Shown: positions 16,189 through 25,622, numbered from the stretch's first letter. The stretch: 55,184 bases of DNA from JBBRCE01 sp038205115 (GCA_038205115.1 JBBRCE010000034.1:1-55184); one strand, 5' to 3'. Notes: generated by a model not told the origin, from the letters alone. Numbers and translations are program-made.

Positions 16189-16217
16189 TTGTTTAAGCGC
16201 GCGGTGCGTTCTATAAT
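16189..16217 (+). promoter_or_regulatory. sigma70-like promoter of the PAS/GAF/receiver gene
   Basis: TTGTTT (-35, 16189-16194), 17 bases, then a consensus TATAAT (-10, 16212-16217). This is the best promoter match I see in the window, placed 52 bases before the start codon, and the 288-base gap behind it otherwise holds nothing recognisable. Transcription would begin near 16224. Confidence 0.6.
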
Positions 16218-16269
16218 AAAGCCGTCCCGCTAGAGATGCCCGCCTTATTCGGAAACGGAGCGAGGAGCT

Positions 16270-17994
16270 TTGACATCAAAGCCCAAAATCTTGATTGTTC
16301 GCGATGGCGACGAGCAAGATTCGGTGCCGATGCCATCCTTCGGTGAAAACACCGAAGTCGTGGAGGTTCGCTCTCCAATCCGAGCCATGGTTCGGTTGGT
16401 GCACGAAGCTTTCGATGGCGTTTATGTCGCCGCACAGCATTTAAGTGAAGCGTTCAAGATCGGCAAATTGCTGCAGAACGAACGCATTCTGGAAGGCATG
16501 CCAGACGGCGTTGCTGTCTTGGACGCCGACAACACGATCATCTGGGGAAACGCGCGGTTGCTGCATTGGAGCGGACGCGAGCAGATCATCGGCCAGAAAT
16601 TCTACGAAGTCCTCAACAGCCCCGAAATTCTCGGTCCAGACTTCTGCCCGTTTCACACCGCGTTGGCCACCGGCAAAGCCAGCAGTTCAACCTTGCGCTC
16701 GGCCGACAACCATTACTTCCACGTGCACGCCGCTCCGGTGCTTGAGCCGGATCAGGCGGGGCAGAACTTGATCGTGACCATTCGCGATGTCACGCACGAA
16801 GTTCTGCAGCAACAGAAGTTGGCCGCCATTCACCAGGCGGGTGTCGAACTGGCCGATCTGACGCCTGACGAACTTTTGAAGATGTCGGTGCAAGAGCGGG
16901 TTGATCTGCTCAAATCCAATATCTTGCATTTCACCAAGGACCTGCTGCACTTCGACGTGGTCGAAATCCGCATGCTAGACCTGGAAACTCGGACGTTGGA
17001 ACCGCTGCTTTCGTTGGGGATGACGCCCGAAGCGGCCAATCGCAAACTCAAAGCCGACCTGCAAGGCAATGGCGTGACCGGCTTTGTCGCGGTCACCGGC
17101 AAGAGCTACCTCTGCGAAGACACCACGGAAGACCCGCTGTATTTGGTGGGCGCCCAAGGCGCGAAGAGTTCGCTGACCGTGCCGCTGATGTTGCACGATC
17201 AGGTGATTGGCACGTTCAATGTCGAGAGTCCGGAACCGCATGCGTTCACCGAGAGCGACCTGCAGTTTTTGGAAATCTTTACGCGCGATGTGGCCGTGGC
17301 GCTCAACACCCTGGAACTGCTGAATGCCGAAAAAGCCAGTGCCGCGGCCGAAAGTGTCGAGCACATCCACAAAGCAGTCGCGCTACCGGTGGACGTGATT
17401 CTGAACGACGCGGTTAACGTCATGGAACGCTACATCGGCCATGAGCCGGACGTTGTCGAGCGGCTGCAACGCATTTTGCGTAACGCGCGTGACATTAAGC
17501 TGATGATCCAAAAGGTGGGTCAGAAGATGGCGCCCACGCAAGCCTTGCCGCCGTCCATGCAAGGCGATTCGCAACCTTTGTTGCGCGGCCGGCGAATTTT
17601 GGTCGTCGACGCCGACGAAAGCGTCCGCATTGATGCCCACAAGCTGCTGGAGCGGTACGGTTGCATCGTCGAGACGGCTCACGACGCTGGCGAAGCCGTG
17701 TTCATGGTTCGTAACGCTGGCCCTGATCCATACGATGTGATCATTGCCGAGATTCGCTTGCCGGACATGAGCGGTTACCAGTTATTCTTGCGTTTACAAG
17801 ACATTATCGAGCCGGTGCCCATCATTCTGATGACCGGTTTTGGTTACGATCCCGGTCACTCGCAGGTCAGTGCTCGCAAAGCCGGTTTGGAGTACTTTCT
17901 CTACAAGCCGTTCCGTTTGGAGCAATTGCTGCAAAATGTCGAGCGGTGCATTCAATCGCCGGGGCCCAAACAACCGGCGCCCGCGGCATCTTAG
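16270..17994 (+). CDS. PAS-GAF sensory protein with C-terminal receiver lacking the phospho-Asp
   Basis: A 574-residue soluble signalling protein. Residues 1-60 look like a degenerate receiver, 75-180 a PAS domain (GMPDGVAVLDADNTIIWGN, VTIRDVTHEV) and 205-350 a GAF domain (SSLTVPLMLHDQVIGTFNVES). A helical stretch at 360-420 recalls a dimerisation helix but has no H-box or ATPase domain. Residues 442-560 are a receiver. The receiver keeps the acidic pair (Asp447, Asp449), Thr522 and Lys546 (YKPF), but the phospho-acceptor position is Glu494 in VIIAEIRLPDMSG. Glu can mimic phospho-Asp, so the domain may be locked active. TTG at 16270 is the start, with GGAG nine bases upstream. A good promoter lies ahead. 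Confidence 0.8.
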   Translation: MTSKPKILIVRDGDEQDSVPMPSFGENTEVVEVRSPIRAMVRLVHEAFDGVYVAAQHLSEAFKIGKLLQNERILEGMPDGVAVLDADNTIIWGNARLLHWSGREQIIGQKFYEVLNSPEILGPDFCPFHTALATGKASSSTLRSADNHYFHVHAAPVLEPDQAGQNLIVTIRDVTHEVLQQQKLAAIHQAGVELADLTPDELLKMSVQERVDLLKSNILHFTKDLLHFDVVEIRMLDLETRTLEPLLSLGMTPEAANRKLKADLQGNGVTGFVAVTGKSYLCEDTTEDPLYLVGAQGAKSSLTVPLMLHDQVIGTFNVESPEPHAFTESDLQFLEIFTRDVAVALNTLELLNAEKASAAAESVEHIHKAVALPVDVILNDAVNVMERYIGHEPDVVERLQRILRNARDIKLMIQKVGQKMAPTQALPPSMQGDSQPLLRGRRILVVDADESVRIDAHKLLERYGCIVETAHDAGEAVFMVRNAGPDPYDVIIAEIRLPDMSGYQLFLRLQDIIEPVPIILMTGFGYDPGHSQVSARKAGLEYFLYKPFRLEQLLQNVERCIQSPGPKQPAPAAS

Positions 17995-18154
17995 TTAAGA
18001 TCGTACCGCTGGATCAGGGATTTGACGCTGCGGTGCGCGCAATCGCGGTGTAGGCTTGGATAACCTCCTGGCACCGCGCGGCAGACCGGCGTCGCGACGG
18101 CTAGGGAATTTCGCCTGCCACTCGCCTGTTTTTTGTGTTTCCGGTTGTCGCCCT

Positions 18155-19336
18155 ATGCTGCCGCTGCAATTGATCGCCGGAGGATTTGCGATCTTGGGCC
18201 ACGCCTTTGTCTGGGTGACGCTGATCAATCGGTTTCATTCGACCGGTTTGCGCCGCTGGCTGACTAAGGCCGTCTCATTGGTTGTTTACGCCGGCTTTTG
18301 GTGGGCGTTGGTCTCCGAACTGTGGAATTGCGGCCTGCGGCTGCGGCAGAACGCAGACATTTGGCCCAGCGCATCGGCGACGGCGCTCGACATGTACTTT
18401 GCGGCTTGCATCGTGCCTGGCGTTGGCATTGCGCTGCACTGGCTCTGGCGAAAACGGACCGATCGCCCGCCGCGCCGTGTGCTGCGAAATCGGGTGCAGG
18501 TGGTCGATGTTGCCCGGCATCTGGGACATTCGCTCACGCACGGTTTGCGCGGCAAAATGTTTGGGCTGGTGCCCGGCAACCAGGTGACTGTGCTGCAAAT
18601 TCACGATCTCGAACTGGCGCTTGCCCGTTTGCCACGCCAGCTTGCCGGCTTCAGTATCGCGCATCTTTCCGACCTGCACATGACAGGGCAAGTCGACAAA
18701 GCCTACTTCGAAGAACTCACGGCACGAACCAACGCCTTAGCTGCGGAACTGATTGTGATTTCCGGCGATCTGTTCGATCACGCGGCCTGTCTGGAGTGGA
18801 TTCCGGACACGCTCGGCGAACTCCGCGCGCCACATGGCGTGTACTTTGTGCTGGGCAATCACGATCTTCGATTGGGCGACGTCACGCCGGTGCGGCGATT
18901 GCTGACGGCAGCCGGGTTGATCGACCTTGGCGGCCGCGATTGCCAATTGGATATCGACGGTGCGCGCCTGCTGCTGGCTGGCACGGAAATGCCGTGGATC
19001 GAACCCGCGCCAGACCTAACTGGCTGGCCCAGTCGTGATGCGGCGCCCGATCAATTGCGTCTGCTGGTTGCGCACGCCCCGGACCAGATTGCCTGGGCTC
19101 GTCGCCGCGATTTTGATTTGATGTTGGCGGGTCACACGCACGGTGGGCAGGTGCGATTTCCGCTGATTGGTCCGATCGTGGCGCCCAGCCGTTATGGCGT
19201 CCGCTTTGCGTCAGGCACCTTCGATTTACCGCCCACCGTGATGCATGTCAGTCGTGGCAGTTCGGGCAAGTTCATGCTGCGACTGAATTGTCCCTGCGAA
19301 CTTAGCAAAATCACGCTGGTTTGCGGCGACGCTTGA
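18155..19336 (+). CDS. membrane-anchored metallophosphoesterase (YkuE-like)
   Basis: A 393-residue protein with three predicted membrane helices in the first 110 residues (LQLIAGGFAILGHAFVWV, AVSLVVYAGFWWALV, YFAACIVPGVGIALHWLW). A calcineurin-like phosphoesterase domain follows, with the metal-binding motifs HLSDLHMTG, ISGDLFDH, LGNHD and AGHTHGGQ complete and in order, so a dinuclear metal site is expected. The YkuE/LpxH-like group acts on nucleotides or lipid-linked phosphate esters; the substrate here is unknown. ATG at 18155 opens directly into the first helix, while an earlier frame extension lacks family similarity. It is isolated, with a 160-base gap before it. Confidence 0.88.
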   Translation: MLPLQLIAGGFAILGHAFVWVTLINRFHSTGLRRWLTKAVSLVVYAGFWWALVSELWNCGLRLRQNADIWPSASATALDMYFAACIVPGVGIALHWLWRKRTDRPPRRVLRNRVQVVDVARHLGHSLTHGLRGKMFGLVPGNQVTVLQIHDLELALARLPRQLAGFSIAHLSDLHMTGQVDKAYFEELTARTNALAAELIVISGDLFDHAACLEWIPDTLGELRAPHGVYFVLGNHDLRLGDVTPVRRLLTAAGLIDLGGRDCQLDIDGARLLLAGTEMPWIEPAPDLTGWPSRDAAPDQLRLLVAHAPDQIAWARRRDFDLMLAGHTHGGQVRFPLIGPIVAPSRYGVRFASGTFDLPPTVMHVSRGSSGKFMLRLNCPCELSKITLVCGDA

Positions 19337-19378
19337 AATGTCATTGGCGAGCGTTTGCGAGTGGCCGGCAAAGCGGCG

Positions 19379-19864
19379 CTACTTGATCGTCTGCGTGCGG
19401 TAGATTCTGATCTGCTTGCCACGCAGCGACAAACCCATTTTCCCAAACAGATCCGGCGTGACATCCAAAGCGTCGACCGCCAGATACAGCCCGAGCGTAT
19501 CGCCAGGGCGCGCAGCCAAGGGCTCAGTGGAGGCGGAGGTTGGATCGCGCTGGTTGACGGTCAGCCGGATTCGCTCGCTCGGCTCCGTTCCGGCAGCATG
19601 CGGCAACGCGGCACGCACGGCTAACAGAATTTCCGCTGACGTGGCACCGGGCAGTTCCGCGGTCCGTAGCCCAACTTCGGCCGCCTGCAGCAAACGCAGT
19701 TCGGTTCGTACCAGCACCGCGAACTGCGTGAAAAACAGCGTGACCGCCAGTGTCGGCAGGCCGAACAGCAGCACACTGCCGACGCCAATCTTGCGCGGCC
19801 GAGGGCCAACGCACGTCGTGGCAAACGGTCGGCGAACTGGGATGGGCAGCGAGGTTTCCATCAT
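19379..19864 (-). CDS. single-pass membrane protein, TadE-like topology
   Basis: A 161-residue protein with a basic N-terminus (PIPVRRPFATTCVGPRPRKIG), one hydrophobic helix (SVLLFGLPTLAVTLFFTQFAVLV, about residues 34-56) and an extracytoplasmic remainder. The segment after the helix (ELRLLQAAEVGLRTAELPGATSAEI) resembles TadE/TadG minor pilins, but I cannot confirm the family by eye. Two adjacent ATG codons (19864, 19861) may start it. A minus-strand TATAAT lies only four bases ahead of 19864, which hints at a leaderless mRNA. No other tad genes are present. Confidence 0.55.
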   Translation of the reverse strand: MMETSLPIPVRRPFATTCVGPRPRKIGVGSVLLFGLPTLAVTLFFTQFAVLVRTELRLLQAAEVGLRTAELPGATSAEILLAVRAALPHAAGTEPSERIRLTVNQRDPTSASTEPLAARPGDTLGLYLAVDALDVTPDLFGKMGLSLRGKQIRIYRTQTIK

Positions 19865-20006
19865 TCGATTATAATTCGCGGCCGCAGCATTTTTTCGGCC
19901 CGCATGGGAAATTATCCGCGCTGGGCAGGTTGCTTTTGCCCCGTTTCCGTTGGCCAATTACAATGCAGCCCGTGTCAATGCCCGACAAATGTGCAAAGCG
20001 AGTGGA

Positions 20007-21854
20007 ATGAACCTGCCCAGCGAAACGCAACCTGCCACCACCCCGCGGCCGTATCGGCAATGGGTCGAACGGATTCAGCAGTTGGCAGCGGCCGTCGATG
20101 GGCTGGCCGAGTCCGCGCGCGTAATGCGCCTGCCGCCGGCCGAAGCGCAGGCCTGGCATGGCGAGCTGTTCGATAAACTGCGCCCTCAGTTGGACGAAGA
20201 ACATCCGGTGCTGGTTGTGGCGGTGACTGGCGGAACCAATACCGGCAAAAGTACGCTCTTCAATCATTTGGCCGGCAGCGAAATCAGCAAGGCCGAGCCC
20301 TGGGCGGCCGGCACCAAACATCCGGTCTGCTTACTGCCGCGCGGTTCCGTGGCAACATCGCTAAATGCGGCCTCGCAAAACCAGTCACTGCCGAACGTCG
20401 GTTCGCTGGGCAGACTGTTCGAGAGCTTTCAGCCGCGCGCCTGGCAGTCGGATCAAGATGCCATCGCCGAAACGGACGAAGATTGGCTGATTTATCGCGA
20501 AGACCCGTCGGGACGTCAGCCTGCGCGATTGATTCTGCTGGACACGCCGGACATCGACAGCGTGCTACGCGAAAACTGGCGCCGCGCGGAAAAAGTCCGC
20601 TATGCGGCCGACGTGCTGGTTTGTCTGCTCACCGGTCAGAAGTACAACGATGCGGCGGTTGTCGATTTTTTTCGGCAGGCCGCGCACAGCGATAAAACCA
20701 TCATCGTCGTATTCAATCTGATTGAATGGCCAATGGAGGAAGCGGCTTGTCGGCATTGGTTGCAAACGTTTTGCGAGCGAACCGGCGTAACGATTTACGC
20801 CGCGTATGCCGTGCCCCGCGATCGGCAGGCCGCGCATCAGCATGCGTTGACGTTTCATCCGCTGACGCCCGGCATGCACAATTTACAAACCGATCTGGCC
20901 GAGCTGAAATTCGACGAGATTAAAATCAACAGCTTTCGCGGCAGTTTGAAGCACGTGTTGCACCCACAGCATGGTCTGCCGCATTATCTGCAAACCATTC
21001 GCGCGCGGGCCGACGACTACGTCAGCGCCCGTGAGCAATTGCGCAAGCTGATTCAAGTCCGCAACATTCGTCCGCCGCAACCGCCGACGCATTTGATTTG
21101 GAATCCAATCTGGCAATGGATGAAGCCCAAGCGCAATTGGGCCGAGCGTAAAATCAATGGCGCCTACCAATGGCTGGGCGAGACAGTTACCGGACCGTTC
21201 CGCCGCAGCGAAGCCACGATCGAGGCCGATTTCCGCCGGGGCGAATGGGAAGCCATTCAAGGCGCGGTGCTGCAGATCATCGATCAAATGCAAGCGTTGC
21301 AGCAAGGCCGCGATCCGATTTTGGTGGACGCGCTGGAAAATGTTGTCGGCGGCGATCGGCCTCGCCAAATTCGCGAGGCGCTCAAGGTCGATTACGAGCA
21401 ATTGCCGATGAATCCCGACGGCTTTCGCCAGTTGGTGTTCAGCGAGATGGACCATTTCCAGCAGCAGTATCCCAAACTGCTGGGCACAGTGAAGTACGGG
21501 TTGATTGCTTCGGCCGTCGCTCGTCCGGCGCTGACGATTTTCTTCATGGGCATGGCCGTTCATGAGTTAGCCGGGCACGTGATCACGCAAGCCGCGGTGG
21601 ACGTGGCGGTGGCCATCGGCGGCGAAGTGGCCGTCCAAGGCGGCGGCAAGCAAGCCGTTTTTGCCTTGCTGAAATCGCTCTACACCGGCTATTACCAAAA
21701 ACATTGTTTGCAATTGCAAGCGTTGCTCACACGGCATTTGATTGGCCCCGCGATCACGCAAATTGACCGCTTGGCCGATATTTCCGACAGTCCCGCGGTT
21801 CGCGACGCGCAGCGGCTGATTGGCGAATTGAACCGAGAAGTCGAGCCCCATTAG
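20007..21854 (+). CDS. large GTPase-like protein with degenerate G3/G4 motifs
   Basis: A 615-residue P-loop protein. The G1 motif GGTNTGKST is at residues 75-83, and GTKHPV supplies a G2-like Thr. The G3 position reads LLDTPDID (179-184), with Asp where Gly is usual, and the expected N/TKxD G4 motif is replaced by FNLIEWP (236-242). Nucleotide binding is likely, guanine specificity less certain. The remainder is helical, with a hydrophobic segment around 505-560 (LIASAVARPALTIFFMGMAV) that could contact membrane, as in dynamin-like or YcjX/DUF3482-type proteins. ATG at 20007 is the likely start; TTG at 19950 would add 19 residues. Partner and role are unknown. Confidence 0.65.
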   Translation: MNLPSETQPATTPRPYRQWVERIQQLAAAVDGLAESARVMRLPPAEAQAWHGELFDKLRPQLDEEHPVLVVAVTGGTNTGKSTLFNHLAGSEISKAEPWAAGTKHPVCLLPRGSVATSLNAASQNQSLPNVGSLGRLFESFQPRAWQSDQDAIAETDEDWLIYREDPSGRQPARLILLDTPDIDSVLRENWRRAEKVRYAADVLVCLLTGQKYNDAAVVDFFRQAAHSDKTIIVVFNLIEWPMEEAACRHWLQTFCERTGVTIYAAYAVPRDRQAAHQHALTFHPLTPGMHNLQTDLAELKFDEIKINSFRGSLKHVLHPQHGLPHYLQTIRARADDYVSAREQLRKLIQVRNIRPPQPPTHLIWNPIWQWMKPKRNWAERKINGAYQWLGETVTGPFRRSEATIEADFRRGEWEAIQGAVLQIIDQMQALQQGRDPILVDALENVVGGDRPRQIREALKVDYEQLPMNPDGFRQLVFSEMDHFQQQYPKLLGTVKYGLIASAVARPALTIFFMGMAVHELAGHVITQAAVDVAVAIGGEVAVQGGGKQAVFALLKSLYTGYYQKHCLQLQALLTRHLIGPAITQIDRLADISDSPAVRDAQRLIGELNREVEPH

Positions 21855-21976
21855 CCCCGCAAACGACTTCGCTCGCACAGCCGTTGTGGATTGCGAAACA
21901 GCCGAAAACTCGCGATAGTGTGTGGTCGGCGGAAAGCTCGGCGTTGGATATTAGCGGCCCAAACGAAGCGGATTCG

Positions 21977-23569
21977 ATGACGCAAACAACCGACATGATG
22001 ATTTTGCCGCGAGCATTTTTGCGTGCTTGCCGCCGCGCCAACACTCGCGAAAAAGTCGCCGACTCGACCGGTGCCCGGCTTACCGGCAACGACCTGCTGT
22101 TGCGGTCGCTGGCCATTCAGCGGCTGCTCAATCGCAAGCTGCTGGCGGCCGACGAACCGTATGTTGGACTATTGTTACCGCCTTCGGCCGGCGGCGTGCT
22201 GGCCAACGCGGCACTGGCGATTGGCGGCCGCGTGGCCGTGAATTTGAATTATACGCTCACTCCGGAAGTCATTAACGCCTGCATCAAACAATGCGGCATT
22301 CGGCACGTGATCAGCAGTCGCAAAGTGATGGAGCGGCTGAAAATCGAACTCGATGCCGCTGTGCTGTATTTGGAAGACTTCGCGCGGCAACTCACCTGGG
22401 CGGACAAGCTTTGGTCGGCCCTTCATGCCAAATTGCCAATCGCGCTGCTCGAACGCAGACTCGGCCTGACGCGCATTCGGCCCGAGCAAACGCTAACGGT
22501 GATTTTTACCAGCGGCTCGACAGGGCAGCCCAAAGGCGTGGTTCTGTCGCAAGAAAATCTGGCAGCCAACATGGCCTCGATCGAGAATTTGATTCACCTG
22601 ACCGAAAAAGACGTGGCGCTGGGCGTGCTGCCGTTCTTTCATTCGGCCGGTTTCACCGCCACGCTATGGACCGTGCTGGCGCTCGATCCCAAAGGCGTCT
22701 ATCACCATAATCCGCTGGACGCCAAAGAGGTCGGCGCGCTATGCCAAAAGCATGGCGTCACGGTGTTGATCGCCACGCCGACATTCATGCGGATGTATTC
22801 GCGCAAGTGCGAAGTCGCCGAACTGGCCAGCGTGAACGTGGTTTATGCGGGCGCGGAAAAGTTGCCCAAGGAACTGGCCGACGCCTTCGAAAGTAAATAC
22901 GGCGTGCGACCGCTGGAAACCTACGGTGCCACCGAGCTTTCGCCGTTGGCGGCGGCCAACGTGGCGCCGGGACGTCAAACGCCTGGCGCCGGCCCCGGCG
23001 CGCGCGAGGGCAGCGTCGGCCGGCCAATTTCTGGCGTGGAAATTCGCGCGGTCGATCCGGAAAGCGGCAAAACGCTGCCGGCGGGAACAGCCGGCATGCT
23101 CTGGGTGCGCGGGAAAAACGTGATGCAGGGATATCTCAATCAGCCGGAACTGACGGCCAAAGTGATGCGCGACGGCTGGTACGTCAGCGGCGACATGGGG
23201 CTGATCGACGCTGACGGCTTTGTGTTCATCACCGGGCGCGAGAGCCGTTTTTCCAAGATCGGCGGCGAGATGGTGCCGCACATCAAGATCGAAGAAACCT
23301 TACAAAGCGTTTTGCACTTGGACGAAGAACTGCGGCTGGTGGTTACCGCCGTGCCGGACGCAAAAAAAGGCGAACGGATCGTCGTCATTCACACCGAACT
23401 GCCGAAGAAGCCGGAAGAGATTTGCAAATTGCTCGCGCAGGCTGGCTTGCCCAACTTGTGGATTCCCAGCCCCGACAGTTTCCGGCAGGTCGAAAAAATT
23501 CCGGTACTCGGCACCGGCAAGCTCGACCTCCGCGGCGTGCGGCAATTGGCCGAAGCGCAATTCCAATAA
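21977..23569 (+). CDS. AMP-dependent acyl-CoA/acyl-ACP synthetase
   Basis: A 530-residue ANL-superfamily adenylating enzyme that activates a fatty acid as acyl-AMP and transfers it to CoA or ACP. The P-loop TSGSTGQPKGVV, the A5 motif ETYGATE, VSGDMGLIDADGFVFITGR and the catalytic-lysine tail GTGKLDLRG are all present. The hinge SRFSKIGGEMVPHIKIEETL resembles the ligase half of Aas (acyl-ACP synthetase / lysophospholipid acyltransferase), so recycling of membrane-derived fatty acids or loading an ACP is plausible. ATG at 21977 gives the normal N-terminus. It follows the GTPase-like gene by 122 bases and is convergent with the glycosyltransferase. Confidence 0.88.
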   Translation: MTQTTDMMILPRAFLRACRRANTREKVADSTGARLTGNDLLLRSLAIQRLLNRKLLAADEPYVGLLLPPSAGGVLANAALAIGGRVAVNLNYTLTPEVINACIKQCGIRHVISSRKVMERLKIELDAAVLYLEDFARQLTWADKLWSALHAKLPIALLERRLGLTRIRPEQTLTVIFTSGSTGQPKGVVLSQENLAANMASIENLIHLTEKDVALGVLPFFHSAGFTATLWTVLALDPKGVYHHNPLDAKEVGALCQKHGVTVLIATPTFMRMYSRKCEVAELASVNVVYAGAEKLPKELADAFESKYGVRPLETYGATELSPLAAANVAPGRQTPGAGPGAREGSVGRPISGVEIRAVDPESGKTLPAGTAGMLWVRGKNVMQGYLNQPELTAKVMRDGWYVSGDMGLIDADGFVFITGRESRFSKIGGEMVPHIKIEETLQSVLHLDEELRLVVTAVPDAKKGERIVVIHTELPKKPEEICKLLAQAGLPNLWIPSPDSFRQVEKIPVLGTGKLDLRGVRQLAEAQFQ

Positions 23570-23628
23570 ACTTCCAGCGTGCAAACACGTTTTGGCGACG
23601 AGTCAACGGTGCGAATGGCGTACGCGGC

Positions 23629-24666
23629 TTACGTGCCAATCCGCCGACGGGCTTCGCTGGCGTAATTCAAAATATGGCCGTGTTCGGTCGACTCAGCTTC
23701 ATGCGTGAGCGAATCGTCCGCATCCACGCGCAACACGCGACGCTTGGTGTACTGCGGCTTGCGATTGACGTTCAAATGCAGACGGCCCAGGTATTCGCCC
23801 ATCACGCCGACGGCTAGCAGTTGAAAACCGCCGAGCACCAGCACGGCCACAATCGTCGAGGCATAACCGGGCACGCTGATGTTGCTGGTCAGCCACAACA
23901 GCAGTAGATAAGCTGCCACCAGAAATCCGCCGACCGCCGAGATCATGCCGCAGACGGTCACCACTTGCAACGGAATCAGCGAGAAGTTGGTGAACAGATT
24001 CACGGCCAGCACGAGCAGCTTGCCGAATGAATAGCCCGAGCGACCTTCCGCCCGCGGCAGATGTTCGACTTCGACTTTACCAATGCGTTGGGTGTTCCAA
24101 GCCAGCAAACCGTCGACGAAGGTAAAATTCAGCGTGTAGGCGAAGATGCTGTGCAACAGTTCGCGGCGAATGGCGCGGAACGAGGTGACTTTGACCGGCG
24201 ACCGGAAGATGGTGCGGTAAAAGCCGTTCACCAGCGTCGAGCTGATGTTCCGCAGCGGATGATGTTTTTTGCAGCCGTACGAGCCGTAGACCAGGTCGAG
24301 GTTTTTGCTGCGAATTTCGTGCAGCAGCTTGTGAATTTCTTCCGGCGGGTTCTGCAGATCGTCGTCCATGGTGACGACGAATTCGCCGCGGGCATGCCGG
24401 AATCCGCACATCAGCGCATTGTGCTGGCCGTAGTTTCGCATCAGCTCGACGGCCAGAATGTGCTCGGGGTGTTCGGCGTGCAGTTCTTCCAAAATCTTCC
24501 AAGAGTCGTCGGGGCTGCCATCGTTGACCAGCACGATTTCGTAGCTCTCGCCGCGCGCTTCCAGGGTGGCCATCAAGCGGGTGGTGAGCTGGCGGATCGT
24601 TTTTTCCGAGCGGTAGACCGGAATCACGACCGAGACTTGAATTTTTGCCGGACGAACTCGCACCAT
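23629..24666 (-). CDS. GT2 family glycosyltransferase, ArnC/DPM-like
   Basis: A 345-residue membrane glycosyltransferase. The GT-A domain has VVIPVYRSEKTI, VNDGSPDDS (48-56), the acceptor-like GQHNALMCGFRHA and DDDLQNPPE (101-109) for the metal and nucleotide sugar. Two C-terminal membrane helices (about 230-300) and the VMGEYLGRLHLNV ending are typical of ArnC, GtrB and dolichol-phosphate-mannose-synthase-like enzymes, which load a sugar onto undecaprenyl phosphate. AGGA nine bases before the ATG supports the start. It is the last gene of the minus-strand set wecE-rffC-GT2, so it may transfer the amino sugar made by those two enzymes, or its lipid-linked form. Confidence 0.88.
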   Translation of the reverse strand: MVRVRPAKIQVSVVIPVYRSEKTIRQLTTRLMATLEARGESYEIVLVNDGSPDDSWKILEELHAEHPEHILAVELMRNYGQHNALMCGFRHARGEFVVTMDDDLQNPPEEIHKLLHEIRSKNLDLVYGSYGCKKHHPLRNISSTLVNGFYRTIFRSPVKVTSFRAIRRELLHSIFAYTLNFTFVDGLLAWNTQRIGKVEVEHLPRAEGRSGYSFGKLLVLAVNLFTNFSLIPLQVVTVCGMISAVGGFLVAAYLLLLWLTSNISVPGYASTIVAVLVLGGFQLLAVGVMGEYLGRLHLNVNRKPQYTKRRVLRVDADDSLTHEAESTEHGHILNYASEARRRIGT

Positions 24667-24778
24667 GATCGCGCTTCCTGAATTCAGTATCTACGGTGAA
24701 TGATTCACATGCCGTGACAACGGGCCGTATTGCGCGGCGCTCGCTTCACGCCGCGCCCAATGGCTGCTCGTCGCGGGA

Positions 24779-25531
24779 TCACACCCAAAAATGAAAGACG
24801 TTTTCAACGTTTGCCAGTTGGTAGCCAGCCTTCTGATACAAGCGGCAGGCCGGCACGTTATCGAGCTGCGTGCAAACCACGGCCCGCGATGCGCCGCGGC
24901 GAATGAGCCAGCGATGCACGGCCGCCATGATTTGCGTACCAAGTCCGCGTCCGCGAACTTCTTCGGCCACGGCCACCAGCGTGCTGCGGCCCACGCCGTC
25001 GGTCAGTAGCGGCGCGTTGAACGCCAGATTCTTCGATTTGCCAGGCAGCCGCGCCACGAGCACGGCGTCGGCCAATTGGCCAGCCGTTAAGCGCGCAATC
25101 CAGGTGCGCATCATGGCTTCGAATTTGTCGGACGGAAATTGCGGGTCGACGCGAAACCGCGAGTAGGTTCCCGAGGCCAACGCCAATTCAATCAACGAGG
25201 CGTCGGGCTTCGATTCACCAAAGGTGAGAATTTCGAACGCCGGATCGTCGGGCAATTCCGGCGCGTGCGCCAGGTCCAATTCGAAGTTCGCTTTGCGATC
25301 GACCAGCCGGCCGCCAAAATCGCGCAGCAGCGCCGGCGGCAATTCGCGATCGGCGGACGCAAACACGTACACCAATTTCTGCTCGAACATGCGCGCCGCT
25401 CGCAACGCGGCGCGGAGTTCGTCGTCGTCCAGGTGATACGCTTCGATCCGCGACACCGGAAAGCCGAAGTTCGCGGTGTCCCAGCTCAGCTCGGTCAAAT
25501 GTTCGGTCGATGGGCCGATGGCAATACTCAT
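24779..25531 (-). CDS. GNAT acetyltransferase, RffC/WecD-like
   Basis: A 250-residue N-acetyltransferase resembling dTDP-fucosamine acetyltransferase (RffC/WecD). The N-terminal ELSWDTANFGFPVSRIE is characteristic of that family, as is the YSRFRVDPQFPSDKFEAMMRTWI stretch. The acetyl-CoA loop is VAEEVRGRGLGTQ (about 188-200) and the C-terminal LYQKAGYQLANVENVFHFW matches the GNAT end. It would acetylate the 4-amino group of dTDP-4-amino-4,6-dideoxygalactose, giving dTDP-Fuc4NAc. The gene begins 91 bases downstream of the wecE-type gene on the same strand, which makes the dTDP-Fuc4NAc step coherent. Confidence 0.82.
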   Translation of the reverse strand: MSIAIGPSTEHLTELSWDTANFGFPVSRIEAYHLDDDELRAALRAARMFEQKLVYVFASADRELPPALLRDFGGRLVDRKANFELDLAHAPELPDDPAFEILTFGESKPDASLIELALASGTYSRFRVDPQFPSDKFEAMMRTWIARLTAGQLADAVLVARLPGKSKNLAFNAPLLTDGVGRSTLVAVAEEVRGRGLGTQIMAAVHRWLIRRGASRAVVCTQLDNVPACRLYQKAGYQLANVENVFHFWV

Positions 25532-25622
25532 ACGCTACCTTTTGCAACTGTCGGTCTGGGCTAGGTGTGGAATGGCCGCTTGCGACGAGCGCCGGGCAGG
25601 CCATGACGCGTCGATGAGCGAA

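Noticed and set aside
21807..21822. Sequence similar to the REP arm core inside the GTPase-like gene
   Set aside because: A short match (CGCGACGCGCAGCGG) with no inverted partner or loop, explained by coding of VRDAQRL.
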